DNA from: Lytechinus pictus
Lineage: Eukaryota > Echinodermata > Echinoidea > Temnopleuroida > Toxopneustidae
Direction: 5' to 3'
Length of the DNA stretch: 64,000 nt
Assembly (NCBI RefSeq): GCF_037042905.1
Contig: NC_087247.1
Location: 59,481,920 to 59,545,919 of the forward strand
The notes below the pieces were generated by a model, which saw only the letters and a program-made list of their open reading frames with translations, was not told where the DNA came from and did not search any database. Below, one piece after another: positions 11,001-23,091 of this stretch. Positions within the stretch are counted from its first letter, which is position 1. Each line of letters starts with the position of its first letter. Made by a program: the position numbers and the translations under genes.

Positions 11001-13050
11001 AGCACGCAACAGATTTGACATTTACTTCACAGGTCATCCTGCACTGCGCTAGCCATTGTTTCAGGAAATCAAATTTCAATGAAAACGTGACATAGTATTA
11101 AAAGAAACCATCTATTGCGAGTCTGATTTAAATTCACTATTAAAATATCTCATTTTTAGATATCAAGTTCCCCAAATTAACACACCCACACTGCACATTA
11201 TGAATGAGCATGAACAGTCGTGAAAGATATCAGTAATATAAATATTGAGGAATTTCAAAGTACCTCAGGCTAAACAGAATATTTACAGTTTCTATTCTAC
11301 TTTATTAATTAACATTGCGAGATAACTTTTTTTTTGTATAAGAAAGATAATGCTTTATTTTGTGCGTAGAGTATATACCAGTACTTCTTAGCTCATTTGT
11401 ACAATAGTGAATATAGAAAAACATGTGAAAGGCAAAGAACGGGCATAATTTTCCCATTATTGTTATGAATAAGACTTGTTCTGTATTATCAAATTGAAAT
11501 GGCAACTCCTCTTATTCCAACATGATACAGCTTTCATTCTTGCCCGCATAACACAGGCATGCTTCCTTGTATGTATCAGGAGAATCACTATAATAAACAT
11601 TATCAGTAAATTAGTAATTACAACCTCCATAACTGGCTTCAGAGGAGTAACATTGTTTGTCAAATGTTGCCTCCCCCTCCCCTTAAGATGCTGTAAAAGG
11701 GACATATATGCACCACCTGCACCAAGCACACTGTATAATAGTGCACAAAGAAGAACATTACCACATGATCACCACATCACCTGAAGCAATGATACAGCAG
11801 TTCTAAACCTCTCCTTTTTGGGAGAGTACTTCTTCAAGGTTTAAGGAGTCTAGTGGATTTTCACTTTTACAATATATTGCCCTTTATTAGTACCCCAAAG
11901 AGTAAGTTCACACAACTTTTGTCATGACAGGTTTCTATTACATCATATTCATGTTGTATAACATATAACTGATGAGGAACATATGGATGCAATAAATATT
12001 TACAATAATATGTCACATGTGCATTTGGCTTTATTTTGGAGGGAAAGGAAATAAAATTCCCAGTATCAAAGATTAATCTTGGTGTCAATCAAACAGTTAT
12101 CTAAAGGATGGTACATTAAAATAAACAGAAAAAAAGATTATTTACATATACCGGTATACCAAACTCTTGAAATCCTTCCATGCAGCTATCACTTATTTCA
12201 CTATAATTATTGCACTTATTGTAGTTGAAAAGTTGATCATTTACTACCATAATTCACATGAATGGCATGATTGTTTCTTCTTTGCTAGTATAAATCACAA
12301 ACAAAATGCATAGCTCTTTAATTTAATTAGACACTTGCTAAATTGTAAAAAAAAATTATCACGTAAAGTAAATTAACCAGCAGAAATGATTTATTACAGA
12401 GAGCTTTTCTTATATACACCCTGTCAGAAAAAAAAAGTTATGTAATCAAGAATTATCCACCCTTATTGCTGATTAGATTTAATATATTGATCCACCACAA
12501 ACCCAAAACAATGTATATTTAGAAAGTTTAAAGTGTTGAATATATTTGTATCTTTATGGATACTACAATTTTGTGCAAGATTAATTAATACAGTTTGTTA
12601 ATTGTCCTGAAGAAATAAATCCTCAAACCTGCACTTAATAAGATGTAAAAGTTCAAATAATGAACCATGCATATTTAATTTCATAAACAGCAACTACATA
12701 TAGGGACTTATGTATGTACCACAACTCACAAAGTTGTACCCTTGTCCCCCCCCCCCCCCTTGACCCACAGCCCATGCTCAAGGAGAGTTCCTAATATATA
12801 TGTTTAACATATTTAATACTGAATTTGGAAAACCATGCAAGAAAATTTGGCCAAATTTAGACAATTTGTCTCAATCTATTTGGAATCGTATGCAACGAAA
12901 CACATGAAATAAGAGATCCATTAGGTCACTTTTCACAATACATACATTGCACAAAAGAGTGTTTCCTATGTCTTTAAATCCATTATGAGGGTATGACTTC
13001 AGCAACATTTGTAGGAAAAAATTAATATAAAAATAAAACATACAGGAGTT
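8051..13050. other. AT-rich intergenic region between convergent ASB genes
   Basis: Five kilobases contain a partial AAGTCCACC MITE arm (8270-8365), C runs at about 10832 and 12748, and no recognised gene. A spliceable frame on the - strand at 11463-11740 carries a hydrophobic segment but no known domain and is not called a gene. Part of the right side may be 3' UTR of the - strand ASB gene. Confidence 0.4.
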
Positions 13051-13057
13051 ATCAAGA

Positions 13058-14272
13058 GGGGCGGATCCAGGATTTCGTTTTCCCAAGGCGGCGGGGGCAT
13101 TTCTGTAGAGTAACAAGTGGAATGCCTCTGGCCGTCTCACCTGCATCACACGATTCAATATAGCAGCAGTGCTGATTTTGAAAACTACTATAACTCGCAC
13201 AAGATGTTCAGTGATACTTGGTTACTCGTATTTCCACGTTTTATGAATTAGACCAATACACTTATAGAGATATGATGGCAATTCAACAAATACCCCCAAC
13301 GTGGCCAAAGTTCATTGACCCTAAATGACCTTTGACCTTGGTCATGTGTCGTGAAACTCATGCAGGATGTTCAGTGATACTTGATTAACCTTATGTATAA
13401 GTTTCATGAACTAGGTCCATATATTTTCTAATTTATGATGACATTTCAAAAACTTAACCTTAGGTTAAGATTTTGATGTTGATTCCCCCAACATGGTCTA
13501 AGTTCATTGACCCTAAATGACCTTTGACCTTGTTCATGTGACCTGAAACTCAGGCAGGATGTTCAGTAATACTTGATTACTCTTATGTCCAAGTTTCATG
13601 AATCAGATCCATAAACTTTCAAATTTATGGCTGTAATTCAACAAATACCCCAATTTGGCCAAAGTTCATTGACCCTAAATGACCTTTGACCTTGGTCATG
13701 TGTCGTGAAACTCATGCAGGATGTTCAGTGATACTTGATTAACCTTATGTATAAGTTTCATGAACTAGGTCCATATATTTTCTAATTTATGATGACATTT
13801 CAAAAACTTAACCTTAGGTTAAGATTTTGATGTTGATTCCCCCAACATGGTCTAAGTTCATTGACCCTAAATGACCTTTGACCTTGGTCATGTGACATGA
13901 AACTCAGGCAGGATGTTCAGTAATACTTGATTAGCCTTATGGCCAAGTTTCATGAACTAGGTCCATATACTTTCTAAGTTATGCTGTCATTTCAAAAACT
14001 TAACCTCAGGTTAAGATTTGGTGTTGACGCCGCCGTCGCCGTCGGAAAAGCGGCGCCTATAGTCTCACTCTGCTATGCAGGTGAGACAAAAATTAACATC
14101 CCCCCCAAAAAAAGGTCTTCACACTCCCAATCAATGGTTGTTTGGCAAGCAAAAAAAAAAAAAAAATTAAAAAGGTCTTCACTTGCGTTTGCATGACATA
14201 TTCCCGTAATATTTCTTATGTCTCTCAAAGGGGGGCACAGGCCAGATGTGCCCAGACCTGGATCCGCCACTG
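13058..14272. mobile_element. hAT-like element ends enclosing the AGGTCA repeat
   Basis: The left end reads GAGGGGCGGATCCAGGATTT and the right end CCTGGATCCGCCACTG. The shared inverted CGGATCCAGG is typical of hAT-type termini. Nearly all of the interior is the AGGTCA repeat 13112-14090, apparently a later insertion. No transposase remains, and no clear 8-bp duplication is visible. Confidence 0.5.
13112..14090 (+). repeat. AGGTCA-repeat family copy 2, with internal 354-bp tandem duplication
   Basis: It starts AACAAGTGGAATGCCTCTGG then GTCTCACCTGCAT, and ends ATGCAGGTGAGACAA. Perfect TGACCTTTGACCT motifs occur at 13326, 13518, 13680 and 13872. The 1st/3rd and the 2nd/4th are exactly 354 bases apart inside nearly identical blocks, showing a recent tandem duplication. 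The 3' part has the GC-rich family signature 'gacgccgccgtcgccgtcgg'. Confidence 0.8.
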
Positions 14273-14862
14273 GGAGATATATATTCAGTTCACAAGTTAT
14301 TATCTCTCTTCAATGTCATCTCTTGAGTTTGTCTTTGTATCTCCAACCATTTCCCTTCTCTTCCTCACTCTCTCTCTCTTTCTCATTATCCTCTCTTACT
14401 TGCTATATATTTATCATTATAAGCCTGTTCTTTTCAGTCTTCAAATGAAAATAAAAGCAACATGATTTTTAATGTTTTGATTTACAATTTGAAATGTGAT
14501 TTCCAGATCTCTCTCAAAATAAACTTCACTATTTTTTTCAAAATAAAAATTATCAGTTGCACAGAAAAGTGATGAGTTGCATGGTGATCATATAATGTAA
14601 CAATCTAGAATAATAGATACGTAATCAGAGTATAATGTCCAAAACAATTGATTTGATTCTTCAGCTGCTTCATTCAACATTGAGTTGTTAATTGATATCA
14701 AAATGGTAGACAGCCATTAGTAAACTACGTCCATACCTAACTACATCGCCTTCTGATTAGTCTGATTCCAGTAAGTCACAAGTTTCAAAGAATAGAAGAG
14801 CCAATGTCTGTCACGCTGCTAATGACATTAGATTTGATTGATTCTAGATCCTCAGATAATAT
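14273..14862. other. Probable 3' UTR of the - strand ASB gene plus low-complexity DNA
   Basis: There is a pyrimidine-rich tract near 14330-14400 (CTCTCTCTCTCTTTCTC) and AT-rich sequence directly beyond the ASB stop codon. No poly(A) signal could be fixed. The open frames here are shadows of the pyrimidine tract. Confidence 0.35.
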
Positions 14863-17800
14863 CTAGAATGAAGATGGCTTCTCTGTGTAAGTGATGTATT
14901 CTTTGAGAGGCTGAGGGAGGTCCAAATCCTTTACTTGATTCTGTGGGGCAGACGGGCCAAGAGAAGTGCGAATCTGATTTCTGCATAAACTTATTAGGCT
15001 TTCTGGGTTTGCTATAAAACAAAAAGGAGAAACACAGAAAAATGATTTTATGAGGCACTAATAATTGCAATTATTTACTCTTGATGTAAACAACATCTTT
15101 GTAAATCTAGTAAATTTCTTTTGCACTTCAGTTAAATGTGTTAAAGTAAGCCATATGGTACACAAAACTGGTATAAATTTATAATTGATTGATATTGATA
15201 ATGAATGATGAATTCAAATCACATTCAACACTTTGTAAAACAGCCTAATGGACTAGGTAGCACAAAGCTTTAATAATTAGCATTTAATCGTAGGATTAGT
15301 GAAAACAATTAATTGCATTGACTAATGTGTACAATCAACTATGAAAATCAATTGTAAAGTTTAGTCGCTATTAAAGCTTTGAGTTACGGAACCCTAGTCT
15401 ATGTTTTGGTACCTACCAAGAGCGACGGCTTTAGAGGTACCCTAAACACTTTGTTTGATGCTTCATTACATTATGGTATAACTTATAGTTAAAATAAATT
15501 GAAATTAATTGAAATAAACATACTCATAAATGTCTGTAATAATGTATGTGCACTGGACTCTTTGTCTACAAGGTCAATAGGCTTCTTAGATTGCTTGTCT
15601 CTTGCATGGATGTCAGCTCCATTACATACTAATAAATGCACTAGTTGATCACAATTCACTGTAGCAGCAACATGGAGAGGAGTCTGAAGGTCTCTCTTTC
15701 TCAATGCATTTATATTCGCACCTGTAAATGAATCAAAAGGAATATTCAGTAATCGGATAACCCGAGTGTGATACATGGATTGACCTTTGACCTGAAAACC
15801 AATAGGCTTCCTGGGATCCATGCTAGTATCATACACACCAAATTATATGAGCCTAGGTTAAGTTAAACTGAAGTTATCGCGTTTACAAGGACTTCAGAAG
15901 GGTAAGATGAAAAATTTCACTGTGACCTTGACCTTTTGACTTCAAAATCAATAGGCTTCCTGGGATCTATGCTAATATCATACACACCAAATTATATAAG
16001 CCTAGGTTCAAGGGGAATCCTTGAAAAATGACATTTTAGCAATGTTATGTACATGGAATAATAATAATAGCTGGATTTATAAAGCGCTTTTTGCCTGAGG
16101 ATACAAAGCGCTGCTATTATTACCCTGGCTTTAGCTCGAGCTACCATCACCGGCGCTCAGTGCATGCAAGGAATTACTCCTGCCGGGTACCCATTCACCT
16201 CACCTGGGTCGAGTGCAGCACAGTGTGGAAGAGTAGTCCTTGCCTTACATCACTATGACATCACATATGCAGTCAATTTGAAGTCTCCATGGGTGTAGTG
16301 ATTACAAATATTTACAACTTTTAAAAATTCATAACTTTCTTATTATTTGTCCAATATTGTTTAAACTTTCACCTATCAACTTGTCTGGTATTTCTTTTTC
16401 CTATAATTTTTATAAAAACAAGTTTTTATTTGGCTTGGATTCCCCTCTAGGTTAAACTGAAGTTATCGCGTTTACAAAGAAAAGTTAATGGACGGACGGA
16501 CACCGAGCGTGATACACCATACGTCCCGTAGGACAGGCGTATAAAAATGATGACTTATGTGACAAAGAATTTCCTGAATTTAAGGGAGAATACAAAGGTG
16601 TATAAATAATTGCTTGGTACTACAAAGTCAGAAAACAGCATTAAAGATGGACATACTATTAAAGCTTTTAGACATGCACTCAGAGTAAGATGAATGAAAA
16701 GAACTCTAAGAACAAAACAATATATAATAGATATTATTCATGCACGCATTAGAGTAAAATGGTATGAATGAACAGAATGCTAGAACACAATAATGGATCT
16801 CTGTATGTCCATTATGAATACCATTTTCAGATAACAGTGTACATGTCTAAAAATAGATTCATCCAAGCATGAGAGTTGTATCCATGGAGGCAAATAGGTT
16901 TGGAATGAAAAAAAAATCTTTAACAAGGATTAGTTGGATTTAGCAAAAAGCTGTCTTAAATGGTTGAATACCCTTTCTGCATATACCTTTTTGTGTATCC
17001 CTGTAAAATCATGTGAAACCACCTAAAATCCTTATTTTTTGTTTGATTGAATTCTGAACATGGGCTTTAACTCTCTTCCCTCTGAATATATATGGATGTT
17101 GTGGGTTGAGCTAAGGAGCTCCTTTGTTGAACTTACCTGATGATATTAATGAAGAAGAACATTCTTTGCTTGACTTCCCACATGCTGAATGGAGAGGTGT
17201 CCCATAGTAAGGATTTTTACCATTTACATTCCCCCCTTCATCAATTAGTAGGTCCACACATTCATGATGACCTGTTAACAGTAAGATATGCAATCAAACT
17301 TTTCAACATTTCAAATCAAATCCCAGTGAAAATTGTAGATTTTTAAAGTTCTTGTCAGGATATTGATTGAGTTAGAATTACGCTTTATAAGAACATTACA
17401 TTAAAATGGTCTCCTGCTAAGGGTCGCTATTTATATACCATACAGTATCAATGAAAATATGTATGATAAAACCCCCCCCCCCAAAAAAAACCCGGCAATG
17501 TTCAGGCTGAACAAACTGTGTGTTGTAAATGTGACTAAAAACAAAATTTTATATATTTGTTACCACATAATCAACATTTCTAAAGTAATTTCTACCAGAT
17601 GCCCAAAACTTCCCTTTTACATTTGTCTTATCATATCACAACAGTGATTCTCACAATAATAGACATGACTTCTGATCTTTCCTTCCTTTTCATGTACATT
17701 CCAGATTTCAAACACCAACAGTGATACAGGAAAACAGTTTCATACATGTTAATATGATGTACCATAATGTAAATCAAGTATGGATGAGTTTTCCATAAAT

Positions 17801-20800
17801 ATTTCTTTTAAATTTCATTCTTTCATCGAAATTGACAAGCCTTGATTTGTGAATTTTGAGAATTTTTCTTAGACACATTAAATACCAGTGATTATTTGTT
17901 AGTATACATGTAGGCCTACTTTACTGTAACAAATTCTATAATTCAATCAATCATGTTTCTACCGTATTTCATTTTACAGCAATGATTATTACTAGGTTAT
18001 TGGATATCACACATTCCACGGTATATTGATTTCTAAGTAGTAAAATTCAGGTTTAAAATGAATGGCAAATTTTAAATTCTAAAGCAACTTATCAGGATGA
18101 AAAAACAAAAACAAAAGAAAAACCATTGTTCATGTTTTTATTCAACAAATGATGCACAGAGTATTGACTTTTTTTCTTGCTATGAATACCGACTGATTTG
18201 ATACAGACTGATTACATCATACCTGCTACTGCAGCTGCATGCAATGGTGAAGGACAAGATTCATCTTCAACATTGACTTTTGCCTTCCAATCCAAGAGTA
18301 ATTTCACACAATCTTTGCTTCCAACACTACTTGCTAATGACAAGGGAGTCTTCCCATCGGAACTCATTGCATCAACCTGAAAAGAAAATTCAAGTTTCTA
18401 TCTTTTCACCATTTGACAAAACTACGACAAAACATTAATTTTATTCAACATAGACATCCCTAGCAAATATGTATAAAAGGGTACTAGCCTCATTCATTCG
18501 CTGCAAAAATTTGCACAGAGGTAGTGTGTGATAAAATCTACAAGGCTGTATGGTTAATTTTTTTGAAATAAGATTTTTCATTTAATGAATTATGCTAATT
18601 TATACATGATATAAAACATTTGCTTTAATCAACTGGCGCAGTTGATAAATTTTGCACGGCGGATTTATCGTGAAAAATGTAGAGGGGGCGGAATCCGCAC
18701 CCCCTTCCCCGGCCTTTTAGGGTTAAAGAGGATGTTACAGAGAATGTATCTGCAATTAGTTGATACTGAAGCTCAGTCAACTTTTGACAAAGTGGTTTCA
18801 AAACAAATGCAAAACCATGTTAAAAGTTTGATGGTCAAATAAAAAAGAAATATTTCTTTTAAAATACATGTATATACTGTACTGAGAATGTGATAGCACT
18901 AAATATGCTTAGAATATGTAACAAGTCTTTTATGATAAACCAGTTTGTACATGTAGTTAGCACATGTCCCAGATGACAACATTTCTCAAATGTTGCCATG
19001 TCGGGCAATCCTCAGGAAGTTTCACGTCAGGGTTTAGATTTTTGTACAAATACCCTTTTTGCACATGCTCAGATTTTATCTACAAATTGGCTTATTAATA
19101 AGGCCAAAGTTCATTCAGATTATCTATATTGCTCATCATAGACTAATTTATTTTTGGTTAATTTAATAAGATAACAAAGATAAACAATTTTTATTTACAC
19201 TTTGACTGCTCTGTATTTTGCAAACAGTATTAAAGAATACCTAGAGGTACTAACACTGGAAACACATCTGCAAATAATATTCATCCTATTAAAGAGGGTA
19301 GGTCTTATCCGTTTATTCAAAAGATTACAAATAAAAGGGTCACTAGAAATTCATGAGAATTTTAATTCTAAGACTATAACACCTGTATTATTATTTTAAG
19401 TACAGGATTTAGCTAACTGCTAATTTGTACTGGTAACACATAATGCTCTTTGATTAATGGTGGACCAATGTACTTGTAATGGTATTAATTCTTTTCATGG
19501 CGATTTTTAAGAGTATTTTATTTTAATTTTTTTTATCATCAAGCCCAAACACCAATTGCAACATTCAAAAGAATTTAAGGGACAGGTTCACAAAACAAAG
19601 AAAATACCCTGTTTTATGTTTAATCACACATAAAAACATATAAAACTAATATAAAAGGGTAAACGAGAGTGAAGAAGAAAAGACATCAAAAGAAGCATAT
19701 ATATATATATATATATCCATTACAAATGTGAATTCACCTTCATTAATCAAACAGTACAATGTTTTTGTGTAGAATCCCTGACTTTCAAAAACTAAGTCTC
19801 TGTGGAACTTCATTCAGGCAAGACAAAAAAGAAACAGATACATGTAATGTAACTGAGACTTTGAAATATGTTTAGGGTGGGATATAAAAATCTATAAAAA
19901 AAAACTTGGTATCCAGCTTCCCCAAATAAAAAATAATAAAAGGAAAACAAAGGCCACAGTTCTAATGTTCACCTCTGCTCCAGCCTTTAGTAGATGAGAT
20001 GCACAATATGAATGGTTGGTCCAACATGCATCATGGAGAGGGGTGTATCCCATACTAGTCTTCTTGTTCACACTGGCTCCTTCTTTAATCAGACTATGAA
20101 GTACCATCAGCTGACCCTGACTTGCTGCAAAGTGCATCTGAGATCTCTCCTTTGCCATTTGACGATCTGAAGTTGAACCAAATCAGTAGAGCATAGATCA
20201 TAAAAACCAAGTGGAAATAAAGTTGCTATAAGAAGTAGTGGAAATAGAAGAAGTACCTTGAATGCGACATGTAGGACAGACGATTGTTATCCTCTATCCA
20301 AGACAACTTCTATAACTATTAGATAACTTCATAGTCAACGATTCCTTGTATTATGTGAGCACTACATTTACATATTGTTCATGTGTGCTCCAATGAACAC
20401 CACACATTTGAATAGCAAGGAGTATTTAAGGTAGTCAGACTGCTAGGCTTTTTTTTTTAAAGAAAGCAGTCTGCCCAAGAAAAACACCACTATTAAAGCA
20501 TAGACAAAAGCACTGACCTCTGACTACATGTATATACCGTACACTATTTTGAAAAAAAGCATTCAATTTTATCAGACTATTATCAACATGCAATCAATTA
20601 CCTGGCCTTTCAATATTTTTTGCTACATTACGCAAATAGTGTTTACCTGCATGGCCACACCACAACAAATGCATTTAACACTCTTCACAGGTGAATGGAC
20701 TTATATATGTATTCAGGAATTTCAAACAGTTGTCTCATTGATAATTTGATAAAGAAGTGAGTCTTTGGCAAGTCTAACCAAGGAGATTTAAGACATGGAG

Positions 20801-22070
20801 AACCATCCAACACTTTCCCTCTATAGCCACTTTGATGCCGCAATAATAAAATATGTTACACATGTGTTTCATTGCATATTTCTTGCAGATTGTAGACAAA
20901 CGATTCCTGCCTAACTACAGACTTACAGGCGAATTACAAAAGGAAATAGGCTTTTGTAATGATAATTACTTTACGCTGCCTCTGGTTGGATTATATAAGC
21001 AGACACATTGCTCACTTTGACAGGGGACAGCAAAAACAAATGTTGCAATGTTTCTTAAAATATGATTTGAAATTACTCGACTGGCTGCATTTGGCCCTGG
21101 TTCTGACACATTGCATCACAAATTGTTACATTCCAACAAACTAATATTTTTATAGTGTGGAAGTGTGTGGGATTTTGTAAAATGTTGATTTAAAAGATGT
21201 CAAATTATTGGCTTTTGTCACATTTAAAAACTGTTATCATTCAATATTTCGCCCAATACCAGGACATAATACACCTTTGATATACATTTCGTCATGTGTT
21301 CAATATCTGTTTGTTCTCAAATAAAAATGGAAATATCCAAGTTATCTTTTTTTTACCATAAATAATTTTTCAGTTTTCCCATGAAATTGGCGGCATCACA
21401 GGTCGTCAACACAGGCTACATTGCACCTGTGTATTTCTTTTGTACTTCTTTAGAAATTGGAAGCTTGTGCATATTGTTGTCACTCCATTCTTATTACCTC
21501 CATGGTCTAACACATATTCACAGTGCTACATTTTGAGAAGACACAGTGACTATTGAAAATTCAGACTGCTTTAGCACATTTTGACAAACCAGGGGTTTAT
21601 GTCTAATTACAAAGCCAGATAATATTGGAATCATTATGAACCTGGTATGTCTGGCACTCCTCTCATATTTGGGTATGAAAGAGGTAAGTTGTATTAAAAC
21701 ATTCATCTTGAATTATACAGTCACAATGTACCTCACAATATTATTTGGTGACACAGTAGAAAAATAAAACCTGAGTCCCTGCCATTCTTGTGTTGATCAC
21801 CCTTCACAACCCCCTTTCCTTTCTATTTCTTTCAGTGAATAATTTGCTTTCTTATGCAAGCACAGAATTATAAAGGGATTATTGATTATTCTTGATATGT
21901 AAGGCTATATGTCTAATACTTTTAGACCTATAGCCTTACCCTAACTTTCAGCAAAGGTGTCAAGTTATTCATTGGAAAAAGTGCAAGACAAGATTCTTGA
22001 ACTTGTAGAATTTATACTCACCACTTAATTTATCATCTAAACCACCATATGACACAGTGAACATAGCCAT
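14863..22070 (-). CDS. Ankyrin repeat and SOCS box (ASB) protein, complete, six coding exons
   Basis: The exons in transcript order are 22070-22022, 20166-19973, 18376-18223, 17271-17137, 15721-15524 and 15011-14863. All have GT-AG borders and together give 292 codons plus TAG. The start ATG (MAMFTVSYGG) lies six bases inside an apparent acceptor at 22076, so a 5' UTR exon is expected upstream. Six ankyrin repeats follow (roughly residues 24-215; signatures SQMHFAASQGQ, YTPLHDAC, KTPLSLAS, PSPLHAAAVAGHHECVDLL, GTPLHSAC, QTPLHVAAT). The SOCS box is at about residues 245-284 (SLISLCRNQIRTSLG, then LPQPLKEYI, a good Cul5 box). ASB proteins act as substrate receptors of Elongin B/C-Cullin-5 ubiquitin ligases. 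Length and repeat number fit the ASB5/9/11/13 group, but exact orthology is not decided. The last two intron phases match the left ASB gene. Confidence 0.88.
16009..16446. mobile_element. AAGGGGAATCC-type MITE with 7-bp flanking duplication
   Basis: The terminal inverted repeat is AGGGGAATCC / GGATTCCCCT, and CTAGGTT stands on both sides (16002-16008 and 16447-16453). The right part matches the reverse complement of the element at 58317-58898 ('agtagtccttgccttacatcac', 'tgaagtctccatg', 'ataactttcttatt'). A SINE fragment is inserted at 16058-16229. Confidence 0.7.
16058..16229 (-). mobile_element. 5'-truncated tRNA-type SINE (tail and core)
   Basis: It shares with the SINE at 44399-44679 the core 'tacccatt.acctcacctgggt.gagtgcagcaca.tgtgg' and 'aaggaattact'. 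It ends on the - strand with an ATT-rich tail (AATAATAATAATAG on the + strand). The tRNA-like head is absent. It interrupts the phrase 'acatgga|agagtag', which is continuous in the related MITE at 58 kb. Confidence 0.7.
16546..17136. other. ASB intron 4 remainder, nothing recognised
   Basis: AT-rich intron sequence beside the 17137-17271 exon. No repeat with clear ends and no additional exon was seen. Confidence 0.35.
18470..18730 (-). repeat. CCCTAAAAG element, partial copy
   Basis: The right end reads 'ccccggccttttagggtt'. 'ggcggatttatcgtgaaaaatgtagaggggg' and 'attttatcacacactacctc' (reverse) match the complete element at 23092-23865, but the blocks are in opposite order and orientation. 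It lies in ASB intron 2, just beyond the 18223-18376 exon. Confidence 0.6.
19698..19717. repeat. (AT)n microsatellite
   Basis: A run of alternating AT in the ASB intron next to a 'gaagaagaaaag' stretch. Confidence 0.7.
20690..21480 (+). repeat. Diverged ~800-bp dispersed repeat, copy A
   Basis: It aligns by eye with 39690-40500 in the same orientation. Shared phrases are 'gtagacaaacgattcc', 'gtaatgataattacttt.cgctgc', 'gaaattactcgactgg' and 'ttcttttgtacttctttagaa'. It has no coding capacity. It lies in intron 1 of the - strand ASB gene. Confidence 0.55.
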
Positions 22071-22597
22071 GTTTTTCTGTAAAATGAAGATAAGAAGGAT
22101 TATGGAAAGATTATGCAAGTTGCATACAACAAAAGCATTATTTCTACTATTAATCATCATAATAATAAAATGGCATGTGATTATTTAAATGATTTACATG
22201 TTGGCATACTTGTTTTAAAACATTTCATTCTGACTCAAGCCTAGCTAACCTTTTTTCATTCCTCTTTTTTTCTGATGATAGACTGTCCCTATTAATCCAA
22301 GATCACTCAAGTTTGCCTGCCATGGCACCATCTCCATCTCCCTGCCTTCCTACTAGCTATTAAATCCCAGCAACGTTTGTTATCTGTTGATTGGTGAATA
22401 TTGTTTATCATGCATGTAATTGTGTATTTTGCAAACATCAACAACAAAAATAACAACATTAACAATGAGGTTGATAAAATTGTGATTTGAATACTAATAC
22501 TTACAATGATAATTATAAAAATAGTTAAGCATAACTTGAGACAAGATAAAAAATCAGTTTCCGAAATAAAAAAAATTAAAGTTTATTAACCAGAAGG

Positions 22598-23054
22598 CAG
22601 GGCTCCACACTAACCCTCTTTTTCTACTGGTCCAACCTGTTCTTTTCGGACCAGTAGATACCCAGTTTTTCCATTTTTTACTGGTCCAAACCTAAAATTC
22701 ACTGGTCCCCAAAATAAAGAAAAACATGAATAAATTCAAATAAAGACTTGTTTATTTTGCTGTCTTTTATTGCCTCCCCCCCCCAATTTTTTTTTTTACT
22801 AACAAACAGTGCACACATACACACAGAGAATACAATTCATGCGAACCATTTCACAGTTTTGGAAAGCCACTTTAAAGATGCCAAAGCCATTTATATTATT
22901 TACTAAAGAGGAGAAAATATCATTTATATTAGTTTGATATATATTTTACTGGTCATGTCAGACCAGTAAATCTGGCTATTTCTGAAAAGTTACTGGCCCG
23001 ACAGCAATTTTTACTGGTCTGGGACCGTCGGACCAGTGCCAGTGTTGCGCGCTG
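22598..23054. mobile_element. hAT-like non-autonomous element with ACTGGTC subrepeats
   Basis: The left end is CAGGGCTCCACACTAACC and the right end GCCAGTGTTGCGCGCTG (inverted, imperfect). The direct repeat CAGAAGGC flanks it at 22591-22598 and 23055-23062, sharing one base with the left end. The subterminal DNA is full of ACTGGTC/GACCAGT repeats on both sides. It contains no transposase. Confidence 0.7.
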
Positions 23055-23091
23055 CAGAAGGCTTACTTGCTAAAAACGACATGCAATATTA

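Larger units (their letters stand above)
15740..16545. repeat. Dispersed repeat with two related ~200-bp units, interrupted by a MITE
   Basis: The phrases 'caataggcttcctgggat', 'atcatacacaccaaattata' and 'gcctaggtt' occur twice (about 15800-15860 and 15948-16008). The family tail 'aaactgaagttatcgcgtttacaa..ggacggacggacaccg..cgtcccgtaggacaggcgtataaa' is at 16453-16545. The second unit is split by the element 16009-16446. It lies in intron 4 of the - strand ASB gene. Confidence 0.65.

Noticed and set aside
13312..14000. CRISPR-like array of regular repeats
   Set aside because: Units are long, degenerate and alternate in spacing (about 190/160 bp), inside a eukaryotic dispersed repeat. No cas genes are present.
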